Assembly (NCBI GenBank): GCA_050251615.1 | Contig: JBFWMM010000010.1 | Location: 1-62,102 of the forward strand | DNA length: 62,102 nt | DNA from: Sedimentisphaera sp050251615 | GTDB taxonomy: Bacteria > Planctomycetota > Phycisphaerae > Sedimentisphaerales > Sedimentisphaeraceae | Reading direction: 5' to 3' | Part shown: positions 18,101 to 25,161 of the stretch, in pieces | Layout of the letters: every line of letters begins with the position of its first letter | How positions within the stretch are numbered: the first letter of the stretch is position 1 | Notes under the pieces: generated by a model | Told to the model about the DNA's origin: nothing | Database searches by the model: none | What the model saw: the letters and a program-made list of their open reading frames with translations, nothing else | Translations under genes and position numbers: made by a program

Positions 18101-18553
18101 GTGGTACATCACGCGGAATAATTCTTCGCCGCTGAGTACTCTTTCCAGAGCCTCGGCTCTGAGAATCCACGGACTGGACTCTTTCGGGTTATCCCCTTTT
18201 GCCGGTTGCATCAGCTTTGCTGCCTGTTCGCAGGAAATCCCGCTCAAAAGGCCGTGCTTGTTGGCAAGTGAAACGATGTGCCTCATCCTCTGGCGTTTGC
18301 GCCGAAGCGTCTTTCTTGACCTACGCGCTCCGCCTCTAATCAGCGCCAGGCTCTTCTTCTGCCTGTCGTGTGGAGGTTGAAACATTCGCACTCCCGCATC
18401 AACGATCTCCCCGCCGTGGATACGGTATTTCGTGCTTTCTTCTCCCTCGTTGGTGCGGTAGAGATAAGGCTCTTCATCAAGCCTCATCAAAGCCCAGCCT
18501 ATTGAACTGATGCCTATATCCAAACCAAGCACAATGCGTTCCCTCTCGCTCAT
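15131..18553 (-). CDS. cas9: Type II-C CRISPR effector nuclease Cas9
   Basis: RNA-guided nuclease that cuts both target strands. 1140 residues, in the compact II-C range. Domain order: RuvC-I LGLDIGISSIGWAL (Asp about residue 12), Arg-rich bridge helix RRSRKTLRRKRQRMRHI, REC lobe, RuvC-II ICVEMGTDL (Glu about 660), HNH YEIDHIIPISRSFDD (His about 735) with NNKILCERWANQEK, RuvC-III LHHALDAIVLACS (His/Asp about 893-896), then a PAM-interacting C-terminal region. All catalytic residues appear present. I chose ATG 18553 because AAGGAGA precedes it by about 8 nt; a longer in-frame extension to 18631 would run into the promoter and anti-repeat. No cas1, cas2 or csn2/cas4 gene is nearby. Confidence 0.97.
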   Translation of the reverse strand: MSERERIVLGLDIGISSIGWALMRLDEEPYLYRTNEGEESTKYRIHGGEIVDAGVRMFQPPHDRQKKSLALIRGGARRSRKTLRRKRQRMRHIVSLANKHGLLSGISCEQAAKLMQPAKGDNPKESSPWILRAEALERVLSGEELFRVMYHIAKHRGFSFLSQADEDEGEDAGKVKAGLKNTRDKLAAGNYETVGQMFAEQLKSDAKVRNGENDYSKAIHRSLLKEEIEVIFKRQRELGSMLASEKLCTEYLGELGGEKGIDYNKLVKMMNKCEFTGVPCAPREGYLNERFRLLNRLNTLELSNKRPLTEQEREKIIALAYENKKVTFTQIRKALKLPATVRFNLCSYAEHNPEFSKYLTCKVKNGEPQFEEGIHDIKTIAIKSLDPDTGKVQPGKYGKYYKMHINKVCRSRAAKYGRSNVKDIKMSYNEIRTVLINALGGEEAKALEKMRFNNISNSYAKAAEEFEAELTKKMPAGEERRLKALGQYIAQFEKDVFVELKGYHKIKDCIVARLGEDRWQEASASQEELEIIAEALVYRKTDQTRLKYLENKGIDKDIAEAVISINMKEVANFSGVALKLIGAEMEDGTLANDAIKKLSERDSRFAEKESEKQRILKPYDGDFKKNPVVMRTFSQVRKVVNAIVRKYGGAYPIDQICVEMGTDLACGKKMAGKISQGQKKYRDQKEAAAELCREHGLSPEQGQNLLRFRLAMEQGFRCPYSGNHIDASRIDDYEIDHIIPISRSFDDSLNNKILCERWANQEKKNRLPFEYFVDNADAFFQKKADGKSKIGSWDEFEVNTKHLRSMPWAKRKKLLTRKFTEEDKDKFISRNLNDTRYAARETANYLRKHFDFSPARRQDINEKSRIQMRAGRVTAMLRYHWGLEKDRNANDLHHALDAIVLACSTQGHVYLASMISKDYETKGKAILGRLKNADFEPWDGFRNDVLNKLDRIFVSRMPRRKVTGSANSDNPESVKSVSQKGRLAPINNGLCDMGTMVRADFYKSPEGKLYAVPLYPQDFAANKPLPNKYVDQGGVPYETWPELTEDFEFQYSLYKDEPVKINGTNYYISFIEGTRSYLAVNNVSGTVFENDKKFKQMSYKGTDMTKYSIDVLGNLKEIKKEKRVGNAFEKRSEKQDRAVL

Positions 18554-18587
18554 TCCATTCTCCTTTATTATTTTGTCGTTTTTTTTC

Positions 18588-18638
18588 TTGCAAAGCGATT
18601 CGTACTGTGTATTATGAAAAGTGGAAAGCAAGTTGCAA
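18588..18638. promoter_or_regulatory. Overlapping divergent promoters for tracrRNA (+) and cas9 (-)
   Basis: Plus strand: TTGCAA (18588-18593), 16 bp, TATTAT (18610-18615), driving the tracrRNA. Minus strand: TTGCAA (18638-18633), 16 bp, CATAAT (18616-18611), driving cas9. The two -10 boxes overlap almost completely, so the promoters should compete. The minus-strand -35 lies within the tracrRNA anti-repeat. Predicted by eye. Confidence 0.55.
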
Positions 18639-18743
18639 TAAACCTTAGTTCACTAAGGTGCGGGGTATTCCGACTATGGTATCCACTCAATTTTTATTGC
18701 TATAAGGGCAAGAGCGAAAAAACTCCTGCCCTTTCTTTTTTTT
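18622..18743 (+). ncRNA. tracrRNA of the type II-C system
   Basis: GGAAAGCAAGTTGCAA (18623-18638) is complementary to the 5' half of the array repeat except for one position that forms a G-U pair, and lies just upstream of cas9 on the opposite strand. After it come a hairpin CCTTAG-TTCA-CTAAGG (18643-18658), a second hairpin built from GGGTAT and GTATCC (about 18664-18684) and a terminator GGGCAAGAG...CTCCTGCCC (18706-18732) followed by a T-rich run. This order (anti-repeat, two small stems, terminator) is normal for tracrRNAs. The 5' end is placed about 7 nt after the predicted -10 box. Confidence 0.85.
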
Positions 18744-19074
18744 CACTATCCGCAAGCCTTATTGTTGTAGAGCAAATTTCTATTATAGACTGTAAAAATG
18801 GAATTCAAGCAAAAAACATCCGTCCATACCCCTTAGTTCCCCTGCCTTTAACCTCCTCTTTCTTCCTGTATATAAAAGTGGTCATTTCATCGCAAAATGG
18901 TAACCATTCGGCGCAAAAATGGCGTTGAGGTAGTTGAGGTAGTTGAGGTATGAGTTAAAAAAAGTAGCTGAGCGTAAAACGACCAACAGGAGTGGAACAA
19001 GCGGTTAGGTGTCTCAATTCAGATTGTGCAGCCTCTTTAGAGGGTAATATCAGCTAACCTTTTGCGTCTGCCCG
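18744..19074. other. Intergenic region with a small tandem repeat
   Basis: No gene is supported in these ~330 bp. GTTGAGGTA is repeated three times in tandem at about 18925-18952. The rest is AT-rich upstream and unremarkable. Confidence 0.5.
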
Positions 19075-19923
19075 TTACGGCTTGCCCCAGAGCCAGAATA
19101 TGACGGTCTCGGCGACGTCCTGAATGTCGATGATGAGGTTACCGTTATCGTCCATGTGCAGCACTCTCCCCGCGCAATCGGTGTAAGTGCAGTCGGCCGC
19201 GGGCTGGTTGCAGTCGGTGCCGTAGATGTCGGCGAAGGTGCCCAGGTCGAGCAGGTCTATCCGGCAGTCTCCGTTGAAGTCTCCCCGAGGGATGTATTCT
19301 CCGGCGTAGAGGTTGTCAAGCATGAGGTAGCTTTTGAATATGGTGTCGTTTCTGTCGTAAACGCCGCAAGTCAGGAGGTAGTTGCCGCTACTCTCTTCAT
19401 CGAATGAAAGCGCGAATTTCTGCCAGCCGTCCGTTGAGCTGTAATCGCCCACATCAGCCACGTCCACATGCAACACTTCTATCGCTTCAAGCGGGCCGTT
19501 CGGGTCTGCGGGCATGAGCATTACGCTCGCATAATCGTTCCAGCCGAGGTAGTCGCCTGTGCCGAAGAACCAGTCGCCTGTGAGGATGTCTCCGGGGGCC
19601 AGAGAAACCGCCTGACTGATTTCGGAGTAGCTTGTGTCCTTGTCCAGCGTGACATCTCCCGTTGAAAGCACGCAGAAGCATCCGCCGTAATCCGCCTTGA
19701 CGGGGTCCATAGACCAGCTAATCCTGCGGTCTTGCCGGTTTTCAAATACAGGGAAGTACTCGCTGTGGCATTCGGCATAGTTGACCAGATCCCAATCGGC
19801 GGGGCAGGAGGGGAATGCGGCGGCAACGCTCGATTCGAAAGTGCCGTTGGCGAGTTTGTTCAAACCCACCCCGATCGCAAACGAAACCGAGAATAGTGCG
19901 ACAACTGTAACTTTTCGTACCAA
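19075..19923 (-). CDS. Secreted protein with C-terminal dockerin-like EF-hand repeats
   Basis: 282 residues. The N-terminus (MVRKVTVVALFSVSFAIGVG) is a signal peptide. The middle looks like a beta-sandwich carbohydrate-binding-type module: it begins LANGTFES, contains SQAVSLAPGDILTGDWFFGT and ends near LMLDNLYAG. The C-terminal ~65 residues hold two calcium-loop motifs, DFNGDCRIDLLDLGTFAD and DDNGNLIIDIQDVAE, resembling dockerin type I repeats. Such tails are frequent in Phycisphaerae secreted proteins, where a cohesin partner is often not known. Function probably extracellular; no enzyme motif is seen. It is a single gene divergent from hppA. Confidence 0.75.
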   Translation of the reverse strand: MVRKVTVVALFSVSFAIGVGLNKLANGTFESSVAAAFPSCPADWDLVNYAECHSEYFPVFENRQDRRISWSMDPVKADYGGCFCVLSTGDVTLDKDTSYSEISQAVSLAPGDILTGDWFFGTGDYLGWNDYASVMLMPADPNGPLEAIEVLHVDVADVGDYSSTDGWQKFALSFDEESSGNYLLTCGVYDRNDTIFKSYLMLDNLYAGEYIPRGDFNGDCRIDLLDLGTFADIYGTDCNQPAADCTYTDCAGRVLHMDDNGNLIIDIQDVAETVIFWLWGKP

Positions 19924-20059
19924 ATCTATATCCCTTAAACTGCTTCGGGCAATGCAAAAGCCCGCTGATAATCTACGTATAAAGCGGCGCGCGAGTTCAC
20001 ATAATATGATATTAACCCCGAAAAGCTATTCGGAACGGCGTTTGAGCCCTTTTTTACGA

Positions 20060-20087
20060 TTGAAAAAAAACACACTATATGTAAAAT
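20060..20087 (+). promoter_or_regulatory. Promoter candidate for hppA
   Basis: TTGAAA (20060-20065), 16 bp, TAAAAT (20082-20087), about 95 nt before the GTG start of hppA. Confidence 0.45.
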
Positions 20088-20181
20088 CCGATAGATTTTT
20101 TTGCGTCTTGAAATCGCGGTTGCGAGCGGGAAGCGAAACGAAGTAAGGCTAAACGTTAATACTATTAAACTGGAGTTAACT

Positions 20182-22548
20182 GTGAAGTTAATTAGTGTGA
20201 ACAAGTTTTCTCTGGCGGCCGTTGCCGCTATGTCCTCTCTGGCGTTCTCCGCGGAGACAGGGGAGGTCGTAAAGACCGGTATCGCAGAGCCGATTGTGTG
20301 CCTGGTGGCATCATTTATCGCTCTCATTTTCGCGAAATACTTCTACGATAAGATGATGGGCGCCTCCGAGGGCAACGCGACCATGATCGAAATCGCAGCA
20401 AGCGTTCGTGAGGGCGCGTATGCGTATTTGAGCCGTCAGTACAAGGTTGTCGGCGTGGTATTCGTTGTACTGATGCTGATCTTTGTGGGGCTGGCGGCAA
20501 TCGGTGCTCAGAATCCGTTTGTACCCGTAGCGTTCCTTACAGGCGGCTTCTTCAGCGGCCTCTGCGGTTACCTCGGCATGAAAACCGCCACAAACGCTTC
20601 GGCCAGAACTGCTCAAGGCGCAAGCGAAAGCCTCAACCGCGGCCTGACAGTCGCCTTCAGAAGCGGCGCGGTAATGGGACTTGTGGTAGTCGGTTTTGGC
20701 CTGCTCGACATTTCGCTCTGGTATCTTCTGCTCGATAAAGTAGTTTATACCACCGAACACATGGCCAACGGATGGAGCTTCCTCGTCAAGGCGGGTATGG
20801 ATCCGAGCCACAAGCTCGTCGAAATCACAACCACTATGATTACATTCGGTATGGGTGCTTCCACACAGGCTCTCTTCGCTCGTGTTGGCGGCGGTATCTA
20901 CACTAAGGCCGCAGACGTTGGCGCGGATCTCGTGGGTAAGGTTGAAGCGGGCATCCCCGAAGACGACCCCCGCAACCCCGCCACAATCGCTGATAACGTG
21001 GGCGATAACGTGGGCGATGTTGCAGGTATGGGCGCAGACCTCTATGAGAGCTACTGCGGTTCAATCCTCGCGACAGCCGCTCTCGGCGCTGCCCTCGGCA
21101 CAAACATCGGCGCAGGCCTCGACCCGTTCAAGGTGGTTATTGCTCCGATGCTCGTTGCTGGTATCGGTATCATCCTGTCTATCGTGGGCATGTTCTTTGT
21201 GAGGTGTAAAGAAGGTGCAAACCAGAAGCAGCTGCTCCGTTCACTGCTCACAGGCACGCTCACAAGCTCTGTGCTTATCGTTCTGGCGCTTATCGCTCTC
21301 GTTGCTACCGGCTACATCAACTGGGGCATCTTCGCCTCCGTTATAACAGGTCTCGCAGCGGGCGTCGTTATCGGCCAGCTCACTGAATACTACACAAGCG
21401 CTGAATTCGCCCCCACAAGAGGCATCGCCGAACAGACCCAGATGGGCGCCGCTACAACCATCATCGATGGCTTCGCGACAGGTATGTACTCCACCGGATT
21501 TACCGTGGTTACAATCGTAGCAGGCATCCTGATGGCGTACGGCTTCAGCGGCGGCTTCGATAACCCCGCAATGGGCCTCTATGGCATCGGCTTTGCGGCT
21601 GTCGGTATGCTCAGCACGCTCGGGATCACACTGGCAACCGACGCTTACGGCCCCATCGCCGATAACGCGGGCGGCAACGCCGAAATGGCAGGCCTGGGCA
21701 AGGAAGTGCGTGAGCGCACAGACGCCCTCGACTCACTCGGCAACACAACCGCCGCGACAGGCAAGGGCTTCGCAATCGGCTCCGCCGCGCTTACCGCTAT
21801 GGCGCTTCTGGCCGCATATCTCGAAGAGGTTCGCATCTGGATCGGCAAGCTTGCCGCTGCTTCTGCGGACGGCATCTATGCCATCGGCGATAAGGTGTTC
21901 ACCGTCGAGACAGTAAAGGCTGCTTCCATGGCAGACTTCGTTGACGCGTACGACCTGACAATTATGAACCCAAAGCTCATCTGCGGCCTGTTCCTCGGCG
22001 GTATGATGGCATTCGTTTTCTGCGCTATGACAATGAAAGCTGTCGGCCGCGCGGCGGGCGCTATGGTTAATGAAGTGCGCAGGCAGTTCAAGGAAATCCC
22101 CGGCATCCTCGAAGGCACAAGTAAACCCGACTACGCAAACTGTGTAGCCATATCAACTGCCGGTGCTCAGAAAGAAATGATGCTTCCGTCGGCTCTGGCG
22201 ATTATCGTCCCCGTTCTTACAGGTCTGATCTTCGGCGTTGCGGGCGTTATGGGGCTGCTCGCAGGCGGCCTCACTTCCGGATTTGTTCTCGCTATCACTC
22301 TGAACAACGCAGGCGGTGCCTGGGATAACGCCAAGAAGTACATAGAACTCGGCAATTTCGGCGGCAAGGGCTCTGAAGCTCACAAAGCCGGTGTTGTAGG
22401 CGACACCGTAGGCGATCCGTTCAAGGACACTTCCGGTCCTTCGCTGAACATCCTCATCAAGCTGATGACGATGGTTTCGGTTGTTTTTTGTGGCCTTGTT
22501 GTCAAGTTCGGCCCTCGGATTGCCGATGCGCTCGGCCTCGGTATCTAA
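20182..22548 (+). CDS. hppA: Membrane-bound pyrophosphatase, ion-translocating, K+-dependent type
   Basis: Hydrolyses pyrophosphate and uses the energy to pump H+ or Na+ across the membrane. 788 residues, about 16 hydrophobic segments. Substrate-site motifs are GGGIYTKAADVGADLVGKVE, EDDPRNPATIADNVGDNVGD, TDAYGPIADNAGGNAEMAGL and GDTVGDPFKDTSGPSLNILI. The sequence GNTTAATGKGFAIGSAAL has Ala where K+-independent enzymes have Lys (GNTTK), so this is the K+-dependent class, which includes both Na+ and H+ pumps. I chose GTG 20182 because GGAG lies 6 nt before it and the N-terminus then begins with an export-signal-like helix; the frame is open further upstream without a good start. A terminator follows at 22575. 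Confidence 0.94.
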   Translation: MKLISVNKFSLAAVAAMSSLAFSAETGEVVKTGIAEPIVCLVASFIALIFAKYFYDKMMGASEGNATMIEIAASVREGAYAYLSRQYKVVGVVFVVLMLIFVGLAAIGAQNPFVPVAFLTGGFFSGLCGYLGMKTATNASARTAQGASESLNRGLTVAFRSGAVMGLVVVGFGLLDISLWYLLLDKVVYTTEHMANGWSFLVKAGMDPSHKLVEITTTMITFGMGASTQALFARVGGGIYTKAADVGADLVGKVEAGIPEDDPRNPATIADNVGDNVGDVAGMGADLYESYCGSILATAALGAALGTNIGAGLDPFKVVIAPMLVAGIGIILSIVGMFFVRCKEGANQKQLLRSLLTGTLTSSVLIVLALIALVATGYINWGIFASVITGLAAGVVIGQLTEYYTSAEFAPTRGIAEQTQMGAATTIIDGFATGMYSTGFTVVTIVAGILMAYGFSGGFDNPAMGLYGIGFAAVGMLSTLGITLATDAYGPIADNAGGNAEMAGLGKEVRERTDALDSLGNTTAATGKGFAIGSAALTAMALLAAYLEEVRIWIGKLAAASADGIYAIGDKVFTVETVKAASMADFVDAYDLTIMNPKLICGLFLGGMMAFVFCAMTMKAVGRAAGAMVNEVRRQFKEIPGILEGTSKPDYANCVAISTAGAQKEMMLPSALAIIVPVLTGLIFGVAGVMGLLAGGLTSGFVLAITLNNAGGAWDNAKKYIELGNFGGKGSEAHKAGVVGDTVGDPFKDTSGPSLNILIKLMTMVSVVFCGLVVKFGPRIADALGLGI

Positions 22549-22574
22549 GCCGTAACCGGTTAAACCAAACGAAG

Positions 22575-22606
22575 GCGAAGCTCCTCACGGCGCTTCGCTT
22601 TTTTTT
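22575..22606 (+). terminator. Rho-independent terminator after hppA
   Basis: GCGAAGC pairs with GCTTCGC across a 10-nt loop, followed by eight T. Confidence 0.85.
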
Positions 22607-22721
22607 ATTTTCCTCTGTTGCCTCAGGAGGTTCTGTGTTTAAGGAATGCATGAAGCAAGAGGCGAGAGATGCTCCGGCTTAGGAGCTTATTGCTTAAAGC
22701 CGTAAACCGCAAGCTTTTTCC

Positions 22722-22751
22722 TTGACGTTTCCCTCAATCTCACAATAATGT
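22722..22751 (+). promoter_or_regulatory. Promoter candidate for rpmI-rplT-pheS
   Basis: TTGACG (22722-22727) with AATAAT (22744-22749, 16 bp) or TAATGT (22746-22751, 18 bp). Leaves an ~80-nt leader before rpmI. No infC lies upstream, so an L20-type leader control cannot be judged here. Confidence 0.5.
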
Positions 22752-22830
22752 ACGCTCTTGTTCATTGCAGGCGCATGTGATGCGTTTGCTTATGTAAATG
22801 TAAATGTACTATTGAAAGGTATGATTTCTT

Positions 22831-23037
22831 ATGCCTAAATTGAAAACGCACAAGGGTTTAGCCAAGCGTGTGAAGGTAACGGCCAATGGCAAGTTTAAGG
22901 TTAGACGTGCCGGTGGCAGCCACCTGATGAGTGGTTGGTCGCCGAAGCGCGCGCGTAATCTCGGCAAGGCGGCTTTCATCAGCCCCGAATTCGAGGCAAC
23001 CGCCCGCAAAATGCTCGGTCTTAAAAACCCGAAATGA
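22831..23037 (+). CDS. rpmI: 50S ribosomal protein L35
   Basis: 68 residues, start MPKLKTHKGLAKRVKVTANG, then KFKVRRAGGSHLMSGWSPKR, very basic, typical L35 length and pattern. It leads a group with rplT and pheS. The usual upstream partner infC is absent; hppA takes that place. Confidence 0.97.
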   Translation: MPKLKTHKGLAKRVKVTANGKFKVRRAGGSHLMSGWSPKRARNLGKAAFISPEFEATARKMLGLKNPK

Positions 23038-23140
23038 CGTTGCGCGCCTGATGGCGCGTAATCTCACAAGTACCTGCTTCTCGGCCAAAAAACAGCTTGC
23101 CGCCAGCAGGTGAAAAACAGAAGAAGAAAGGAAAGCTGAA

Positions 23141-23497
23141 ATGCCACGTACAACTATCGGCGCCGCAAAGAGGCGCAAAAACAAGCGTATCCTCAAAGCC
23201 ACGAGAGGCTATCAGGGTGCAAGAGGCCGCGGAATCCGCCTCGCTAAGGAGGCCTTCATAAAGGCAGCCGCGGACGGTACCAAGGACAGAAGGCGTAAAA
23301 AACGCGATTTCCGCGCACTGTGGATTACGCGTATCAGCGCAGCATGCGCCGCCAACAACATCACATACAGCCAGTTCATCAACGGACTGAAGAAAGCTCA
23401 GATCGATCTTAACAGAAAGATGCTCAGCGAAATCGCTATCGCCGATGCGGACACGTTCAGCCAGATCGTAGCAGAGGCCAAGAAGGCTCTTGCCTGA
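23141..23497 (+). CDS. rplT: 50S ribosomal protein L20
   Basis: 118 residues with the L20 hallmarks MPRTTIGAAKRRKNKRILKA, GYQGARGRGIRLAKEAFIKA, DRRRKKRDFRALWITRI and YSQFINGLKKAQIDLNRKML. L20 binds 23S rRNA early in 50S assembly. The start follows GAAAGGAAAG. It is 103 bp after rpmI and 20 bp before pheS, so the three are probably one transcript. Confidence 0.98.
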   Translation: MPRTTIGAAKRRKNKRILKATRGYQGARGRGIRLAKEAFIKAAADGTKDRRRKKRDFRALWITRISAACAANNITYSQFINGLKKAQIDLNRKMLSEIAIADADTFSQIVAEAKKALA

Positions 23498-23517
23498 GCA
23501 AATCCGAAAGATTTGAC

Positions 23518-24513
23518 ATGCTCACTGAGTTTGAAACAACAGGAAAGCAAGCGCTCGACGAACTCGCATCTGTCTCAGATGCGGGTTCGCTTGAGCAGTT
23601 TAGAATAAAATACCTCGGCAAGAAGGGCAAGGTTACTGCGCTTCTGAGTAAGATCGGCAGGGTTGCCCCTGAAGACAGGGCAAAGGCCGGTCAGCTTGCC
23701 AACAGGATCAAGAACGAAGTGAATGAGGCTTTCGCCGCAAAGCAGGCGGAGTTTGGCGGGGCGGCAAAGACCGGAAAAACTGCCATGCTCGACGATGTTA
23801 CTCTGCCAGGCGTGAGGCCGGCGGTGGGTAAGCCCCATGTTATCACGGAAACCGTTGCCGAGCTTCTCGACATCTTCGGCCGCATGGGTTTCAACATCGC
23901 ATACGGGCCGGAAGTGGAGGATGAGTGGCACAACTTCATCGCTCTCAACATCCCGGAGGAGCATCCTGCGCGCGACCCGAACGAAAATTTCTACATCGAC
24001 AGCGACCGGCTCCTGCGCAGCCAGACATCCACAATCCAGATTCGCGTTATGGAAACGCAGAAGCCGCCGATCAGAGTGGTGGCGCCGGGCAGGGTTTATC
24101 GCCCGGATACCGTTGACGCGACACATATGTTTATGTTCCATCAGATTGAGGCGCTCGTTGTGGACGAGGGCATTACTATGGTGGATCTCAAAACTACAAT
24201 AGACCAGTTTGTACATACGTTTTTCGGTAGGGATACGAAGTGGCGGTTCCGCCCGAGTTTCTTCCCGTTCACCGAGCCCAGCGCCGAAGTAGATCTGCTT
24301 TTCGTCAACAAAGACGGAAGCGAACAGTGGATTGAGATTGGCGGTTGCGGTATGGTTGACCCGAACGTATTCGACGCCGTCGGAATCGACAGCGAAAAAT
24401 ATACAGGCTGGGCGTTCGGCTTCGGCATTGAGCGCCTTGCAATGCGTAAGTACGGGATTTACGACATAAGGCTTCTTTACGAAAACGACCTGCGCTTTCT
24501 TGACCAGTTCTGA
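23518..24513 (+). CDS. pheS: Phenylalanyl-tRNA synthetase alpha subunit
   Basis: 331 residues. N-terminal coiled coil (about residues 1-90), then the class II catalytic core: motif 2 region FMFHQIEALVVDEGITMVDL, the FFGRDTKWRFRPSFFPFTEP stretch, IEIGGCGMVDPNVFDAVG and motif 3 GWAFGFGIERLAM. Charges tRNA-Phe together with the beta subunit. pheT is not next to it (csrA follows), which is unusual since pheST are commonly adjacent. Confidence 0.97.
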   Translation: MLTEFETTGKQALDELASVSDAGSLEQFRIKYLGKKGKVTALLSKIGRVAPEDRAKAGQLANRIKNEVNEAFAAKQAEFGGAAKTGKTAMLDDVTLPGVRPAVGKPHVITETVAELLDIFGRMGFNIAYGPEVEDEWHNFIALNIPEEHPARDPNENFYIDSDRLLRSQTSTIQIRVMETQKPPIRVVAPGRVYRPDTVDATHMFMFHQIEALVVDEGITMVDLKTTIDQFVHTFFGRDTKWRFRPSFFPFTEPSAEVDLLFVNKDGSEQWIEIGGCGMVDPNVFDAVGIDSEKYTGWAFGFGIERLAMRKYGIYDIRLLYENDLRFLDQF

Positions 24514-24528
24514 TATATAAAAAACTTC

Positions 24529-24556
24529 TTGAATCCGAAATTTTCAGAGCTATAAT
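24529..24556 (+). promoter_or_regulatory. Sigma-70 type promoter for csrA
   Basis: TTGAAT (24529-24534), 16 bp, perfect TATAAT (24551-24556); about 45 nt of leader before csrA. Confidence 0.65.
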
Positions 24557-24606
24557 GCGTATCGGGTTGGGCCGAGGCAGTTGTATTATTAGTGAACGGA
24601 ATCACG

Positions 24607-24786
24607 ATGCTTGTATTGAGCAGACAAAAAGACGAGTCCATTGTAATCGGTGATGACATTGTCATCAAGATAGTAGATGTTAAGGGTGGTAAGGTCAAGC
24701 TTGGAGTGGATGCGCCGAAGAGCGTAACTGTTCACAGGCAGGAGATTTACGATACCATCCGCAACGAGGATGCCGAACCGAGGTAA
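24607..24786 (+). CDS. csrA: Carbon storage regulator CsrA
   Basis: 59 residues starting MLVLSRQKDESIVIGDDIVI, with IVDVKGGKVKLGVDAPKSV and VHRQEIYD. CsrA binds GGA-containing hairpins in mRNA leaders and changes translation or stability. I use the ATG at 24607 since family members begin MLVLSR; an in-frame start 15 nt upstream adds five unsupported residues. It has its own promoter and stands alone between pheS and rny. Confidence 0.95.
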   Translation: MLVLSRQKDESIVIGDDIVIKIVDVKGGKVKLGVDAPKSVTVHRQEIYDTIRNEDAEPR

Positions 24787-25161
24787 TGATTCCTTCGGCA
24801 GGAGCCTCCGACACTTTTATCATCCCCAAACCGGCAAAATGCTAACATTTTGCTTGCATTTTTTATGCCACAAATCTATCATTATTGAGTCCCTGCCGAT
24901 TCAGGCGGGTTTTAATATAAATGATGTGCAGCATTCAGACTCTAAGTGGTGGTCTGTTGAAATATCTAAAAGAATCCGGAATTTTGGCCTATGCAGGCCG
25001 ATGTCGGATATAATGATAAGTTGAAAGCATCTTCTGACAGAGATAAGCCCGTTACTGCCGGCACTGCCGGCAGTAACGAGTAGTCGGGAGATGTTGTCTC
25101 ATTCACCACATACCCGTCAACCTGCTCACATCGTAACACAAAACGAAAGGTAAAAACCGGT
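24787..25161. other. Intergenic region upstream of rny
   Basis: About 375 bp without a supported gene. It holds a perfect inverted repeat at 25050-25078. A TATAAT sequence is visible near 25009-25014, but no well placed -35 is clear. Confidence 0.5.
25050..25078. repeat. Perfect 14-bp inverted repeat before rny
   Basis: CGTTACTGCCGGCA, one C, then the exact reverse complement. It lacks a T-run, so it is not a typical terminator. It could be an operator or an RNA hairpin in the rny leader, about 85 bp before the start codon. Confidence 0.7.

Noticed and set aside
18554..18631. N-terminal extension of 26 residues on Cas9
   Set aside because: It covers the predicted promoter and tracrRNA anti-repeat, and a good Shine-Dalgarno sits before the ATG at 18553, directly followed by the RuvC-I motif.
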